Below are positions 10,916-19,764 of a DNA stretch of 64,000 nucleotides, in pieces; the stretch's first letter is position 1, and every line of letters starts with the position of its first letter. The translations under genes and the position numbers were made by a program. Source of the DNA: Ruminococcus difficilis (GTDB lineage Bacteria; Bacillota_A; Clostridia; Oscillospirales; Acutalibacteraceae); NCBI RefSeq assembly GCF_016680995.1, contig NZ_JAEQMG010000041.1, positions 62,001-126,000 on the forward strand, given 5' to 3'. Under the pieces are notes generated by a model. The model was not told where the DNA came from, did no database searches, and worked only from the letters and a program-made list of their open reading frames with translations.

Positions 10916-11375
10916 GCTGATCCTGTGTATCGTGATCCTGTTTTGCGGAGCGGTGATCGGGATCCATCTGTCGCAAAGACTGAGCCGCCGCAAGGATGTA
11001 TTGACACAGTTCGAAGTGCTGTTTCATACCGCGATGATCCGTATGGAATACAACGCGGGCGATCTGTGCGAGGTGTTCTCCGATAACTTTGCGGGCTTTT
11101 CGTTTGAACACAGTATCCCCTTCGATATCCAGTGGCATCGTTTTATCGACGGTTTTTCCTATATGTTATCAAAGGAAGATATCGGAATGCTCACTTCTTT
11201 TGTGAAGGATCTGGGCACGGCGGATCGTGAGTCGCAAAGACAACATATCTGTTTATACGGCGAGCTGTTACGGGAGCATATCCGTGAGGCGCAGGATGAG
11301 ATAGAGAAGAAAGCAAAAATGTACAGGATAATTCCGCTGTCGGTGGGGATGGTGATCTCTCTGATGGTGATATAG
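10908..11375 (+). CDS. spoIIIAB: Stage III sporulation protein AB
   Basis: SpoIIIAB is a membrane protein of the SpoIIIA complex with similarity to type II secretion GspF proteins. GTG 10908 is chosen as start: it overlaps the spoIIIAA stop by 8 bases and gives the family N-terminus (IKLILCIVILFCGAVIG, a membrane segment, then the basic SQRLSRRK). The length is then 155 residues. A second hydrophobic segment closes the C-terminus (PLSVGMVISLMVI). Confidence 0.92.
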   Translation: MIKLILCIVILFCGAVIGIHLSQRLSRRKDVLTQFEVLFHTAMIRMEYNAGDLCEVFSDNFAGFSFEHSIPFDIQWHRFIDGFSYMLSKEDIGMLTSFVKDLGTADRESQRQHICLYGELLREHIREAQDEIEKKAKMYRIIPLSVGMVISLMVI

Positions 11376-11387
11376 GGATGGAAAACT

Positions 11388-11582
11388 ATGGATGTTGATA
11401 TGATATTCAAGATCGCGGCGATCGGGATCATTGTCGCGATCCTCAATCAGCTGTTGGTACGCAGCGGCAGAGAGGAACAGGCGCTCTTGACGACGATCGC
11501 GGGTTTGGTGGTCGCGCTGATGATGATCATCTCGCAGATCAGCGAGCTGTTCACCACCGTCAAGAATACCTTCGGACTGTAG
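11388..11582 (+). CDS. spoIIIAC: Stage III sporulation protein AC
   Basis: This 64-residue protein has two membrane segments (about 5-22 and 34-55) separated by the basic-acidic loop VRSGREEQA, exactly the SpoIIIAC pattern. It begins 12 bases after spoIIIAB and ends 2 bases before spoIIIAD. Confidence 0.93.
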   Translation: MDVDMIFKIAAIGIIVAILNQLLVRSGREEQALLTTIAGLVVALMMIISQISELFTTVKNTFGL

Positions 11583-11584
11583 GC

Positions 11585-11971
11585 ATGACCATCATTACCA
11601 TCTGCGGCGCCGCAATCGTGACAGCAGTGCTGGCGGTCATGCTCCGATCCCAGAGTCCGCACAGCGCCATGCTGCTTTCTGTAGCCGCCGGAGCGATCAT
11701 CATCCTCAGTCTGTTGAAGAATCTTCCTGACACGCTTTCGGGGATCCAAAGCGTTCTTTCCGACGGCGGTATCGATACGGCTGATATCGCGATCCTGTTG
11801 AAGGTGATGGGAATCTGCTTTGTCACGGAATTCACCTGCGATTGCGTCACGGAGGCGGGATTGCTGTCGCTGAGCACCAATATCTCTTTTGCGGGAAAGA
11901 TACTGGTATTGCTGACGTCACTGCCGTTGTTTCAGAATATCATTTCCGTGATCACTACGCTGGGCAGTTGA
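11585..11971 (+). CDS. spoIIIAD: Stage III sporulation protein AD
   Basis: SpoIIIAD is a 128-residue integral membrane protein of the mother cell-forespore channel with four hydrophobic segments (near residues 3-18, 24-40, 65-80 and 95-125). The family signature region FVTEFTCDCVTEAGL is present. It starts 2 bases after the spoIIIAC stop, with no separate strong ribosome binding site, which points to coupling. Confidence 0.92.
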   Translation: MTIITICGAAIVTAVLAVMLRSQSPHSAMLLSVAAGAIIILSLLKNLPDTLSGIQSVLSDGGIDTADIAILLKVMGICFVTEFTCDCVTEAGLLSLSTNISFAGKILVLLTSLPLFQNIISVITTLGS

Positions 11972-11972
11972 T

Positions 11973-13091
11973 ATGAAGCGAATCGTGATAGTGATGATCG
12001 TCCTTTTTCTGATCGGATGCTTTTGCTTTAAATGTCATGCGGCAGAGTCGGCGATGTTTGAAGAAGATAAAAGTAAGATCGAAAGCGGCGTCGACGATCA
12101 TACAAAAGGTGAATTGGAGCGCTTCGGTATTTCCGGGATCGATGACGTCGTGACCGACGGGATCGACAGCGGTTCGGTATGGCAATACCTGTCCGAATTG
12201 ATCGCGGCTTACAGTCACGACCCCTTGGCGGCGCTGATCCTATTGACGGCGGTGTTACTGCTTGCCTCCGTCGCGGAATCCTATACCTTTTCTTTGCGCT
12301 ATACGGAAACGAGAGATATCATGAGCGTTGTCGTCAGTCTGTTCATCTCATCGATCCTGATCAGTCCCGTGACGCAGTTGATCTCCTCATCACAGTTGGT
12401 GATACAGGGCGCATCTGCTATGATGACGGTATATTTGCCCGTTATGGCTGGGATGATGGTGTTCTCCGGTCACGCGATATCATCGGGCGGCTACTACGCG
12501 GCGGTGATCACCGTGTCACAGCTGATTTCAAGACTCTCTGCGACGGTATTCACACCGTTGTTAACGGTGTTTCTGTCATTATCCGTCAGCGCGAGTATCT
12601 CGTCACGTGTTCGGTTGGGCGGGTTCATCGAGTTGGCGAGCAAGGGCTTCAAGTACGGGATCGCGCTGATGATGAGCATATTTACAGCGGTGATCGGGCT
12701 CAACGGCGCCTTGTCGGGAGCGGCGGACAGCGTCGCGAATAAGGCGGCTCGCTTCGGACTGAGCTCCTTTATCCCGCTGATCGGATCGTCGATCGCCGAG
12801 GCGTACAGCGCGATACAAAACAGCGTGAGCGTTCTGCGGTCGGGAGCGGGCGTATTCGTCATCATCGCGCTCTTTGTCAGCTTTGCGCCGCTGATCACCC
12901 AAAGCGTTTTATGGTCGATCACCCTTTGGATCGCGAAAAGCATCGGGGAGATGCTGTCGGTCACATCCGCCTCGTCCATCATCAACGCGTTATCTCAATT
13001 CATCTCGGCACTCAGAGCTTTGTTGATTGCCGTGATGACGGTCTTTATCATTTCGACGTCCATCATGATGTCATTGGGAGGCAGGACATGA
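11973..13091 (+). CDS. spoIIIAE: Stage III sporulation protein AE
   Basis: SpoIIIAE is a polytopic membrane protein of the channel. This copy has 372 residues with an N-terminal signal-like segment (about 3-22), an extracytoplasmic region to about 80, then six or more membrane helices. The GMMVFSGHAISSGG and GLNGALSGAADS regions match the family. It starts one base after spoIIIAD ends and overlaps spoIIIAF (ATGA). Confidence 0.94.
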   Translation: MKRIVIVMIVLFLIGCFCFKCHAAESAMFEEDKSKIESGVDDHTKGELERFGISGIDDVVTDGIDSGSVWQYLSELIAAYSHDPLAALILLTAVLLLASVAESYTFSLRYTETRDIMSVVVSLFISSILISPVTQLISSSQLVIQGASAMMTVYLPVMAGMMVFSGHAISSGGYYAAVITVSQLISRLSATVFTPLLTVFLSLSVSASISSRVRLGGFIELASKGFKYGIALMMSIFTAVIGLNGALSGAADSVANKAARFGLSSFIPLIGSSIAEAYSAIQNSVSVLRSGAGVFVIIALFVSFAPLITQSVLWSITLWIAKSIGEMLSVTSASSIINALSQFISALRALLIAVMTVFIISTSIMMSLGGRT

Positions 13092-13588
13092 ACGGGATCC
13101 AAGCGATTTGCATGACGCTGTGTTATACCTGTGTCGCGGTCAGCATGATCACCGTTCTGATCCCGCAGAAACGAACGCGCCGTGTGATGAGCTTTGTTGT
13201 CGGACTGTTTTTTATCAGCACCTTTATCACCGCAATGTCGGCGCAGATAAACGCGATCGATCTGAGGACGCCGGATATCAACGAGATCCCGATACCGACC
13301 TATGAGGAAACAGATCCGCAGGATGCGGTCGCACAAATGACAGCCGATCATCTGACACAGGCGCTGAACGAGCTGCTCAATAATGAAGGGATATTCCCGC
13401 GGGATATCCGGTTGACATTGAAAATATCCGACGAGGGCAGAATATCTGTTGTACGTGCCGACATATACATAAGTGAAAAGGATAAGGACAAAACGCCTGA
13501 GATCAAAAGTATCATATACAGGAATATTTCAAAGGAGCCTGAAATACATGTTACAGGGGAAGAAGTTCAGCAAATGGCTGAGCGATAA
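13088..13588 (+). CDS. spoIIIAF: Stage III sporulation protein AF
   Basis: SpoIIIAF (166 residues) has two N-terminal membrane segments (about 5-25 and 33-52) and a soluble ring-building-motif domain. I place the start at ATG 13088, overlapping the spoIIIAE stop; the open frame continues upstream inside spoIIIAE but without homology. It overlaps the start of spoIIIAG by 41 bases. Confidence 0.9.
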   Translation: MNGIQAICMTLCYTCVAVSMITVLIPQKRTRRVMSFVVGLFFISTFITAMSAQINAIDLRTPDINEIPIPTYEETDPQDAVAQMTADHLTQALNELLNNEGIFPRDIRLTLKISDEGRISVVRADIYISEKDKDKTPEIKSIIYRNISKEPEIHVTGEEVQQMAER

Positions 13589-13964
13589 ACGTGTCGTCAT
13601 GATCGCTGTGATCATCGGAACGGTAGCAGTACTGCTGATCGGGTTATCATCATTCATCGACTATTCAGGCGGTGAAAAGGATAATTCGGAGAAATATGCC
13701 GCCAAAACCGAAGCGCATCTTCTGGAGATCATCTCGCACATCAACGGGGTGGGGGAGGCGAAGATCTTTTTGACGATGGATAACAGCGGAGAAAACGTCT
13801 ATTTGAAGAACACCGATACCAAAACGAAAAGCATTGAGCCGAAGGTGCGCGGCGTGGTGGTGGTATGCGACGGCGGCGACGATCCGCTGGTCGTGTCCCG
13901 TGTGCTGGACGCCGTGACAAAATCGCTGAATATCAGCTCAGATAAAGTATGTATCACAAAATGA
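13548..13964 (+). CDS. spoIIIAG: Stage III sporulation protein AG
   Basis: SpoIIIAG forms the large ring of the SpoIIIA channel in the intermembrane space. This 138-residue protein has one membrane segment (about 18-37) followed by the ring-building domain with the conserved INGVGEAKIFLTM region. The start is ATG 13548, 10 bases after AAAGGAG; it lies inside spoIIIAF in another frame. It is shorter than B. subtilis SpoIIIAG, mainly in the linker. Confidence 0.9.
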   Translation: MLQGKKFSKWLSDKRVVMIAVIIGTVAVLLIGLSSFIDYSGGEKDNSEKYAAKTEAHLLEIISHINGVGEAKIFLTMDNSGENVYLKNTDTKTKSIEPKVRGVVVVCDGGDDPLVVSRVLDAVTKSLNISSDKVCITK

Positions 13965-13978
13965 TATATGTTGAGATC

Positions 13979-13997
13979 GGACGCGTGCGTCCTTTTT
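13979..13997 (+). terminator. Compact hairpin between spoIIIAG and spoIIIAH
   Basis: GGACG, a CGTG loop and CGTCC (13979-13992) followed by TTTTT. Inside an operon, it may attenuate rather than end transcription, and would lower spoIIIAH expression relative to spoIIIAG. Confidence 0.45.
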
Positions 13998-14034
13998 CTC
14001 GAAATGACGAATCTATAATAAAAGGTGGAGAAAT

Positions 14035-14580
14035 ATGAAAATCAAAAAGCAACATGTATTGGCGGCGGCACTGGTATTGGCTCTCGGAGCGGCAGTGTAT
14101 CTGAATTGGCAATTCTCGGGAACGCCTTTGATATCATCGACATCAAAGGAATTGGGAGCCGCGACCTATGTCAATAATGACGCGTCGGCAACAGCGGATG
14201 AAGTGGATTCGGATTCCGTATCCGAAATGACGCCTCAGGCAAAGCTCGCTCAGGCTAAGACCGAACGGACGCAGGCACAGGATAAAGCGCTGGAAGCGGC
14301 TGAAAATGTCCTGTCGCTGTCGGACAGCTCCGAGGACGCGAAAGCGGAAGCGGTCAAAGCCGCCAACGTCATCGAGCAACGGATATTGGCGCAGAGCAAT
14401 ATCGAGGGCATATTGACCGCCAAGGGCTATCTCAGCGCTGTTTGCTACATCTCGGATTCCGGCTGTACGGTAACCCTGCTGTCGAGTGAGATGACCGATG
14501 ACGCGCCGATGATCATCAAAGAAGCGATCATGTCACAGTCTGAGATCGAGTTCAATAACATCGTTATCATTGATGTATAG
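14035..14580 (+). CDS. spoIIIAH: Stage III sporulation protein AH
   Basis: SpoIIIAH pairs with forespore SpoIIQ to bridge the two membranes during engulfment. It has 181 residues, one N-terminal membrane segment (about 8-24), an acidic and Gln-rich coiled-coil stretch (about 65-110) and a C-terminal ring-building domain (about 115-181). The ribosome binding site AAGGTGG is well placed. It is the last gene of the spoIIIA set. Confidence 0.93.
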   Translation: MKIKKQHVLAAALVLALGAAVYLNWQFSGTPLISSTSKELGAATYVNNDASATADEVDSDSVSEMTPQAKLAQAKTERTQAQDKALEAAENVLSLSDSSEDAKAEAVKAANVIEQRILAQSNIEGILTAKGYLSAVCYISDSGCTVTLLSSEMTDDAPMIIKEAIMSQSEIEFNNIVIIDV

Positions 14581-14610
14581 AAAAATCCGTTCGTTTCAGA
14601 TAGTTGAAAA

Positions 14611-14687
14611 AGCCTCCCTTTGGGAAAGGGAGGTGCCGAGGTACGAGGCGGAGGAATTGCATTAATTGACCGACCGTAGGGAGATTA
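14611..14687 (+). repeat. Dispersed palindromic repeat, family A, copy 1
   Basis: The copy opens with a 9-bp hairpin (CCTCCCTTT, GGG loop, AAAGGGAGG) and ends with an ATTAATTGACCGACCGTAGG tail shared with the next copy. Its second stem is degenerate compared with the other copies. It lies between spoIIIAH and the convergent pullulanase gene. Confidence 0.75.
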
Positions 14688-14692
14688 TTTCA

Positions 14693-14770
14693 GGCTCCCT
14701 TTGGGAAAGGGAGCTGTCTCCGAATGGAGACTGAGGGATTGCATTAATTGAACGACCGTAGGGAGATACG
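14693..14770 (+). repeat. Dispersed palindromic repeat, family A, copy 2
   Basis: This tandem neighbour of copy 1 has hairpin one (GCTCCCTTT/AAAGGGAGC) and hairpin two (GTCTCC 14716-14721, GAAT loop, GGAGAC 14726-14731), then CTGAGGGATTG and the same tail as copy 1. Related copies are at 37035 (inverted), 58175 and 60653. Confidence 0.8.
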
Positions 14771-14811
14771 GTATATATTTTGTTGTCTATACGACAGTAG
14801 TACATAAAAAG

Positions 14812-14836
14812 AAACGGACGGGATTCCCGTCCGTTT
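14812..14836 (-). terminator. Terminator of the pullulanase gene
   Basis: An 11-bp perfect stem (14812-14822 with 14826-14836) with a 3-base loop begins 4 bases beyond the pullulanase stop. Read on the minus strand it is followed by CTTTTTATG. Confidence 0.85.
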
Positions 14837-14840
14837 GCTG

Positions 14841-16889
14841 TTATTGTAACATTTTTAAGATCTCTTCCTGTACATCCGATGCGGTGAGATCCGATTTCCT
14901 TTTCGCCGTATTGAAGTCGGTACCGTTGATCCTGTCATAGCTGTCCGCGTCAACGATGATCAAAGCGGATCTCGGAGGAACAAGCGTATCTTCTTCAAAG
15001 CGATACAGCGCCTGATCGGACGCTTCGGTGTCGTTCGCGATCACATACCATTTCTGCGGCAGCTCATATTGTGATTTGATCTGCGGCACACAGGGTTTGT
15101 CGGAATTGTTGATGATCACGCTGAACATACGCCATTCATTTTCGGCGTCGTTCTTCAACGTCAGGGAAAGGCTCTGACCGTTATAGACGATGTAACCGTC
15201 GTTGACCGCCTTGGTAGTGCAGTCACGCAGGGGAGAGAACGCCTTGCGGATCCTGATCAGCCCTTTGTAATATTCGACAAGCTCATTGTAGCGAACGGTG
15301 CGCGACCAGTTGATGGAGTTGATCGAATCGGGAGATTTGTAGGAGTTATGATCGCCCTTCTTTGTTCTGGCGAATTCTTCACCCGCCATCCAGAAGGGAA
15401 TTCCCAGGGAGGACAGGATCAGGGTCGCGGCGAGCTTGTTCTGGCTGATATATAAGCTGTCGGTGGTTTCGAAATCATCACACCAGTTGGATTTGAGGAT
15501 CTTATCCCAGAGGGAAAGATTATCATGCGCGGACGCGTAGGTGATACACTGGGAAGGCTCGTTCGCCCAGTTGCCGAAGGTCACGGAAGAAGCGCCCATC
15601 ATACCGGCGATCACATTATACGCGCTGTGGGTCGAGCCCTGGATAAAGCCCTTGCTGTCATCATCGGAGCCGCCCTTGATGCCGTGACGCATATCGTCGT
15701 TGAACATACCGATGCGGGTCGAGAGCTTCTTGGCATTTGCTTTGTTGGAGCAATCCTCACCGGAGATACCGTTCTCACCGTCGTTCGCGGTCCACGGCTC
15801 ACCGTACATCAGGATACGTCTGTCGATCTGATCGAGCGCCTCACGGATCAGGTTCATGGTCTCGATATCGTGGCAAGCCATGAGATCAAAACGGAAGCCG
15901 TCGATATGATATTCGTTCGTCCAGTAGCACAGGGAGTCGATCATGAACTTGCGGAACATGGTCTTGTCGCTGGCGGTGACGTTACCGCAGCCGGAGGAGT
16001 TGAGGAACTTGCCGTCCTGCATACGGAAGTAGTAACCGGGCACGGTCCGTTCAAAGGGAGAGTGCGCGGTAGAGTAAACATGGTTATAGACAACGTCCAT
16101 GATTACGCCGATGCCCTCGTCATGCAGCGCCTTGACCATTTCCTTGAATTCTCTGATACGCACCTCACCGTGATACGGATCGGTGGAGTAAGAGCCCTCA
16201 GGGACATTGTAGTTCACGGGATCATAGCCCCAGTTGTATTCAACACCGGTCATCTCGTTGACGGAACCGAAGTCGAATACGGGGTTGAGCTGTACATGTG
16301 TGATGCCCAGCTGTTTTAAATAGTTCACGCATGTCGGATAGGAGGTAAAGGGAATGTAGGTGCCCTTTTCCGTGAACGCGAGGAATTTTCCGCGATGCGC
16401 TTTGTTGACGCCGGAGGTGTCGGAGGATGAGAAGTCACGTACATGAACCTCCCAGATGATCGCGTCATTCGGCTTTTCGGGCAGGACATGATGATCGTTC
16501 TCCCAACCCCAGGGATTGGTTTCCAAAAGATTCACGACCTCGGAGCGCTGAGAGTTCACGCCTACCGCCTTGGCGTAGACGTCCTGTGTCTCGTGTGTGC
16601 CGGATTCGGTCTTGATAACATAGGTGTAGTAAATGTGATTCAGATCGCCGTCAACGGTGGTCGACCATACGCCGGTCACCGCGTCATACAGCATCTGCTT
16701 GATGCTCAGCACCTGAGCGCCGTCCTCATAAAAAGAGCCGGTGGAATATAGCTTTAACAATACCTGCTCAGCTGATGGAGCCCAAACCTTAAAGGTGGTG
16801 CTCTCTGGCGTATAGGTATAGCCTAAATCATTGCCTTCATATGTGTTGTAGATCTCAGATTTGTTGGAATAAAATGCGGTAGTACCCAC
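14841..16889 (-). CDS. pulA: Type I pullulanase, cytoplasmic
   Basis: This 682-residue GH13 enzyme debranches alpha-1,6 links in pullulan, limit dextrin or glycogen. A CBM48-like domain (about 20-110) precedes the catalytic barrel. The type I signature YNWGYDP is at 218-224; the catalytic residues are D335 (GFRFD), E364 (YGEPW) and D456 (AHDN). There is no signal peptide, so it acts on imported maltodextrins or stored glycogen. It starts with GTG, 8 bases after a GAGG ribosome binding site. It stands alone on the minus strand between two plus-strand operons, with its own promoter and terminator. It complements the secreted amylase at 53.5 kb. Confidence 0.95.
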   Translation of the reverse strand: MGTTAFYSNKSEIYNTYEGNDLGYTYTPESTTFKVWAPSAEQVLLKLYSTGSFYEDGAQVLSIKQMLYDAVTGVWSTTVDGDLNHIYYTYVIKTESGTHETQDVYAKAVGVNSQRSEVVNLLETNPWGWENDHHVLPEKPNDAIIWEVHVRDFSSSDTSGVNKAHRGKFLAFTEKGTYIPFTSYPTCVNYLKQLGITHVQLNPVFDFGSVNEMTGVEYNWGYDPVNYNVPEGSYSTDPYHGEVRIREFKEMVKALHDEGIGVIMDVVYNHVYSTAHSPFERTVPGYYFRMQDGKFLNSSGCGNVTASDKTMFRKFMIDSLCYWTNEYHIDGFRFDLMACHDIETMNLIREALDQIDRRILMYGEPWTANDGENGISGEDCSNKANAKKLSTRIGMFNDDMRHGIKGGSDDDSKGFIQGSTHSAYNVIAGMMGASSVTFGNWANEPSQCITYASAHDNLSLWDKILKSNWCDDFETTDSLYISQNKLAATLILSSLGIPFWMAGEEFARTKKGDHNSYKSPDSINSINWSRTVRYNELVEYYKGLIRIRKAFSPLRDCTTKAVNDGYIVYNGQSLSLTLKNDAENEWRMFSVIINNSDKPCVPQIKSQYELPQKWYVIANDTEASDQALYRFEEDTLVPPRSALIIVDADSYDRINGTDFNTAKRKSDLTASDVQEEILKMLQ

Positions 16890-16947
16890 TTCAAAAACCT
16901 CACTCTATATCTATTTCTTCGTATACTTATTTTAATGCGTACTTTAT

Positions 16948-16976
16948 ATTCTATCATCAAATAAACGTGTTTTCAA
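16948..16976 (-). promoter_or_regulatory. Sigma-A promoter for pulA
   Basis: On the minus strand, TTGAAA (16971-16976) and TAGAAT (16948-16953) are spaced by 17 bases, about 60 bases upstream of the GTG start. Confidence 0.55.
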
Positions 16977-17127
16977 CCAAAAGTTAAGACTTACCAAGAT
17001 ATCTATTAAATTCTGTTCTATTCAATAAGAATTCTGTAGAGAAATTGTTGAATCTGTCAAATTTAGAATGTCTGTTTTTTATCCTCTTTGTTATAATTTA
17101 TGATTGTTGATTCGCGGCGTTCCGATA

Positions 17128-17156
17128 TTTACAAAGATAAATGATTATGTTATAAT
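17128..17156 (+). promoter_or_regulatory. Sigma-A promoter for nusB
   Basis: TTTACA (17128-17133) and TATAAT (17151-17156) are spaced by 17 bases, 37 bases upstream of the nusB start. Confidence 0.65.
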
Positions 17157-17193
17157 AAATTGACATAATGATAAGCCGAAACGAGGGGTTTTT

Positions 17194-17631
17194 ATGTGTG
17201 AAGAAAACAATACCGCGAATCAGGCGCGCAATGACATTTCCCGCTACAAAATGCGTGAACAGGCGTTCATTCTATGCTTTGAATCGCTGTTCTCCGACGC
17301 GGATATCGACGAGCTTGCCGATAATGCCGGCGACGCGCGCGATGAGTTTTTGAGCGACTACGCGATCAACTGCGTGAAAGGGATCAAAGAGCATCAGGAT
17401 CAGATCGATGAAAAGATCGCTTCCAACCTGAAATCCGGATGGAAGCTCAACCGCATCTCCAAGGTCTCTCTCGCCATCATGCGTGTCGCGATCTACGAGA
17501 TGATGTATCTGGAGGATATCCCCGTTTCGGTGTCGATCAACGAAGCGGTAGAGCTCTCCAAAAAGTATGCCGCGGAGGATGACACCGCGTTCGTCAACGG
17601 CGTACTCGGCGCAGTGGCAAAAGCGCTATGA
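17194..17631 (+). CDS. nusB: Transcription antitermination factor NusB
   Basis: NusB (145 residues, all-helical) binds boxA RNA with S10 and promotes full-length rRNA transcription. The N-terminal REQAFILCFESLF and the C-terminal RVAIYEMMYLEDIPVSVSIN and AVELSKKYAAEDDTAFVNGV blocks are diagnostic. The start is ATG 17194 behind GAGGGG; an overlapping frame from 17168 is spurious. The stop overlaps the next start (ATGA). Confidence 0.96.
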   Translation: MCEENNTANQARNDISRYKMREQAFILCFESLFSDADIDELADNAGDARDEFLSDYAINCVKGIKEHQDQIDEKIASNLKSGWKLNRISKVSLAIMRVAIYEMMYLEDIPVSVSINEAVELSKKYAAEDDTAFVNGVLGAVAKAL

Positions 17632-18560
17632 GCATGTATCTCGGGATCGATACCAGTAATTATACGACGTCGGTTTGCCTGTATGACAGCGACAGCGGCA
17701 AGGTGATCTCAAAACGAAAGCTGTTGCCTGTCAAAGACGGTGAACTGGGACTTCGACAGAGTGACGCGGTGTTTCACCATGTACAGCAATTACCGGCATT
17801 GTTTGAAGAAGCCTTCGGCGATTTTTCCGATCGGATCAAGGCGATCGGCGTATCCTACGCGCCGCGTACCGAAAAAGGCTCCTATATGCCGTGCTTTACG
17901 GTCGGAACGACGGCGGCGAGTATCCTGTCCTCCGTATTGAAGGTGCCTGTATACCGCTTTTCCCATCAGCAGGGTCATATCGCGGCGGCGTTGTACAGCG
18001 TCGATCGCTTGGATCTGCTTTGTCAAAAGCACATCGCTTTTCATGTCAGCGGCGGTACGACCGAGGCATTGCTCGTCAATGGCTCGGATGATTTTCTCTC
18101 CACTGAGATCGTCGCAAAGACGCTCGATTTGAACGCCGGTCAACTGATCGACCGTGTCGGCGTGATGCTGGGATTGTCTTTTCCGTGCGGTAAAGAGCTC
18201 GAAAAGCTCGCTGATCAGTGCGATGAGAAGATCAAAGTCCGTCCGACCCTTAAAGGATTGGATTGCTGTCTGAGCGGCGGTCAGAATATCGCCGAAAAAC
18301 ATCAAAAAGAAGGCAAAAGCCCTGCGTATATCGCGCGCTTTACCATGCTCTTTATTTCCTCGGCAATCGTTGAGATGAGCAAAAGGATCCGCGACAAATA
18401 CGGCGATTTGGAATTAGTCTACGCAGGCGGCGTGATGTCCGATCTGATCATTCGTGATGAATTGAGATCACTGCACGACTGTGTGTTTGCGTTGCCCGAA
18501 TTTTCCAGTGATAATGCCGCGGGTACGGCGGTACTCGCTTCTGTAAAGGATCGATCATGA
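17628..18560 (+). CDS. TsaD-like (Kae1/Qri7 family) protein
   Basis: This 310-residue protein belongs to the ASKHA-fold TsaD/Kae1 family, often annotated as O-sialoglycoprotein endopeptidase. It keeps the metal-binding HxxxH (H113 and H117 in FSHQQGH) and nucleotide-binding glycines (VSGGTTEALL; YAGGVMSD). It differs from canonical TsaD by its N-terminus (LGIDTSNYTTSVCLYD) and its short length, so it may be a paralogue rather than the essential tRNA t6A enzyme. It is coupled to nusB and xseA by 4-base overlaps, a linkage seen in other Clostridia. Confidence 0.8.
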   Translation: MSMYLGIDTSNYTTSVCLYDSDSGKVISKRKLLPVKDGELGLRQSDAVFHHVQQLPALFEEAFGDFSDRIKAIGVSYAPRTEKGSYMPCFTVGTTAASILSSVLKVPVYRFSHQQGHIAAALYSVDRLDLLCQKHIAFHVSGGTTEALLVNGSDDFLSTEIVAKTLDLNAGQLIDRVGVMLGLSFPCGKELEKLADQCDEKIKVRPTLKGLDCCLSGGQNIAEKHQKEGKSPAYIARFTMLFISSAIVEMSKRIRDKYGDLELVYAGGVMSDLIIRDELRSLHDCVFALPEFSSDNAAGTAVLASVKDRS

Positions 18561-19756
18561 TAACACCTACACCGAAAGTCTATTCTGTTTCGCAACTCAA
18601 CGCGCGTATCGCGAATCTGATCGCGTCCGATGAAGAACTGCAAATGATCTTCATCGAGGGCGAGCTGTCGAACGTCAACATCAATTCAAAGAGCGGACAT
18701 ATGTACTTTTCGCTCAAGGATAAAAACAGCGTGATTCGCGCCGTGATGTTCTCATGGGCAGTGCGTAATCTGCGTTTTCGTCCCGAGGACGGGATGAAGG
18801 TGATCATGCGCGCGCAGGTCACCGTTTATGAGCCGAGCGGTCAGTATCAGCTGCGCGTTGAGGATATGCAGCCCGACGGCGTAGGGGTACTGGCGATGCA
18901 GTTTGAGCAGTTGAAAAAGAAGCTCGGCGCGGAAGGGCTCTTTGCCGAGGAGCATAAAAAGCCGATCCCCGCGATTCCGAAAACAGTCGGCATCATCACG
19001 TCGCCTACCGGTGCGGCGATCCGCGATATCATTGATATTATCGGACGACGTTTTCCGTGTGTCGATCTGGTGCTGGCGCCCGTATTGGTACAGGGTGAGG
19101 GTGCTCCCGCACAGCTGACCAACGCGATCAACCTGTTTTCACAGAGTAAAGCCGCCGATGTGGTGATCATCGGCAGAGGCGGCGGTTCGATGGAGGATCT
19201 GTGGGCGTTCAACGATGAAGGGCTCGCCAGAGCGATCTATGCCTGTCAGGTGCCTGTCATCTCGGCTGTCGGTCACGAGACCGATACGACGCTGTGTGAT
19301 TTTGTCAGCGATCTGAGAGCGCCGACGCCATCCGCCGCGGCGGAGCTTGCGGTGCCGAATCGATTTGATCTTTTGGAAAATGTCCAAAATTTGTTCCGAC
19401 AGGGTATCGCCGCAATCAACACCCAATTCGAGTTCAAACAAGCCGAGATCGATAAGCTGTCCCAGATCACGGCGGCACATTCTCCGCTGGATGAAGTGGA
19501 GAAAGATTTGGAATTGGTCAATTCATTCGCGGTGCGCGCCGCCAACGCGGCAAATCATTCGCTGGACACCGCCACCGCTCAGGCGAATGAGCTGTTTACG
19601 AAGGTAGAAGCGCTCAATCCCGTGGCGGTATTGAAACGAGGATTCGCCTATATCACTCATGATGAAAACAATGTCAGCTCCGTTGCGGACGTCAAAAGCG
19701 GCGATCTGCTCGATATCACCGTCAAAGACGGCAAGTTCCAAGCTGAAGTAAAGTAG
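18557..19756 (+). CDS. xseA: Exodeoxyribonuclease VII large subunit
   Basis: XseA is the catalytic subunit of exonuclease VII, which degrades single-stranded DNA into oligonucleotides. It has 399 residues: an N-terminal OB fold (to about 100), the catalytic domain with GVITSPTGAAIRDI and the GRGGGSMEDLWAFNDE motif, a coiled-coil region (about 270-350) and the C-terminal LNPVAVLKRGFAY box. The small subunit gene xseB usually follows but is absent here; dnaE begins 8 bases later. Confidence 0.95.
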   Translation: MITPTPKVYSVSQLNARIANLIASDEELQMIFIEGELSNVNINSKSGHMYFSLKDKNSVIRAVMFSWAVRNLRFRPEDGMKVIMRAQVTVYEPSGQYQLRVEDMQPDGVGVLAMQFEQLKKKLGAEGLFAEEHKKPIPAIPKTVGIITSPTGAAIRDIIDIIGRRFPCVDLVLAPVLVQGEGAPAQLTNAINLFSQSKAADVVIIGRGGGSMEDLWAFNDEGLARAIYACQVPVISAVGHETDTTLCDFVSDLRAPTPSAAAELAVPNRFDLLENVQNLFRQGIAAINTQFEFKQAEIDKLSQITAAHSPLDEVEKDLELVNSFAVRAANAANHSLDTATAQANELFTKVEALNPVAVLKRGFAYITHDENNVSSVADVKSGDLLDITVKDGKFQAEVK

Positions 19757-19764
19757 AGGAAACC

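Larger units (their letters stand above)
16890..17193. other. Divergent intergenic region, pulA/nusB
   Basis: This AT-rich stretch of 304 bases holds the divergent promoters of pulA (minus) and nusB (plus), described separately. I see no gene and no clear operator palindrome between them. Confidence 0.6.
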
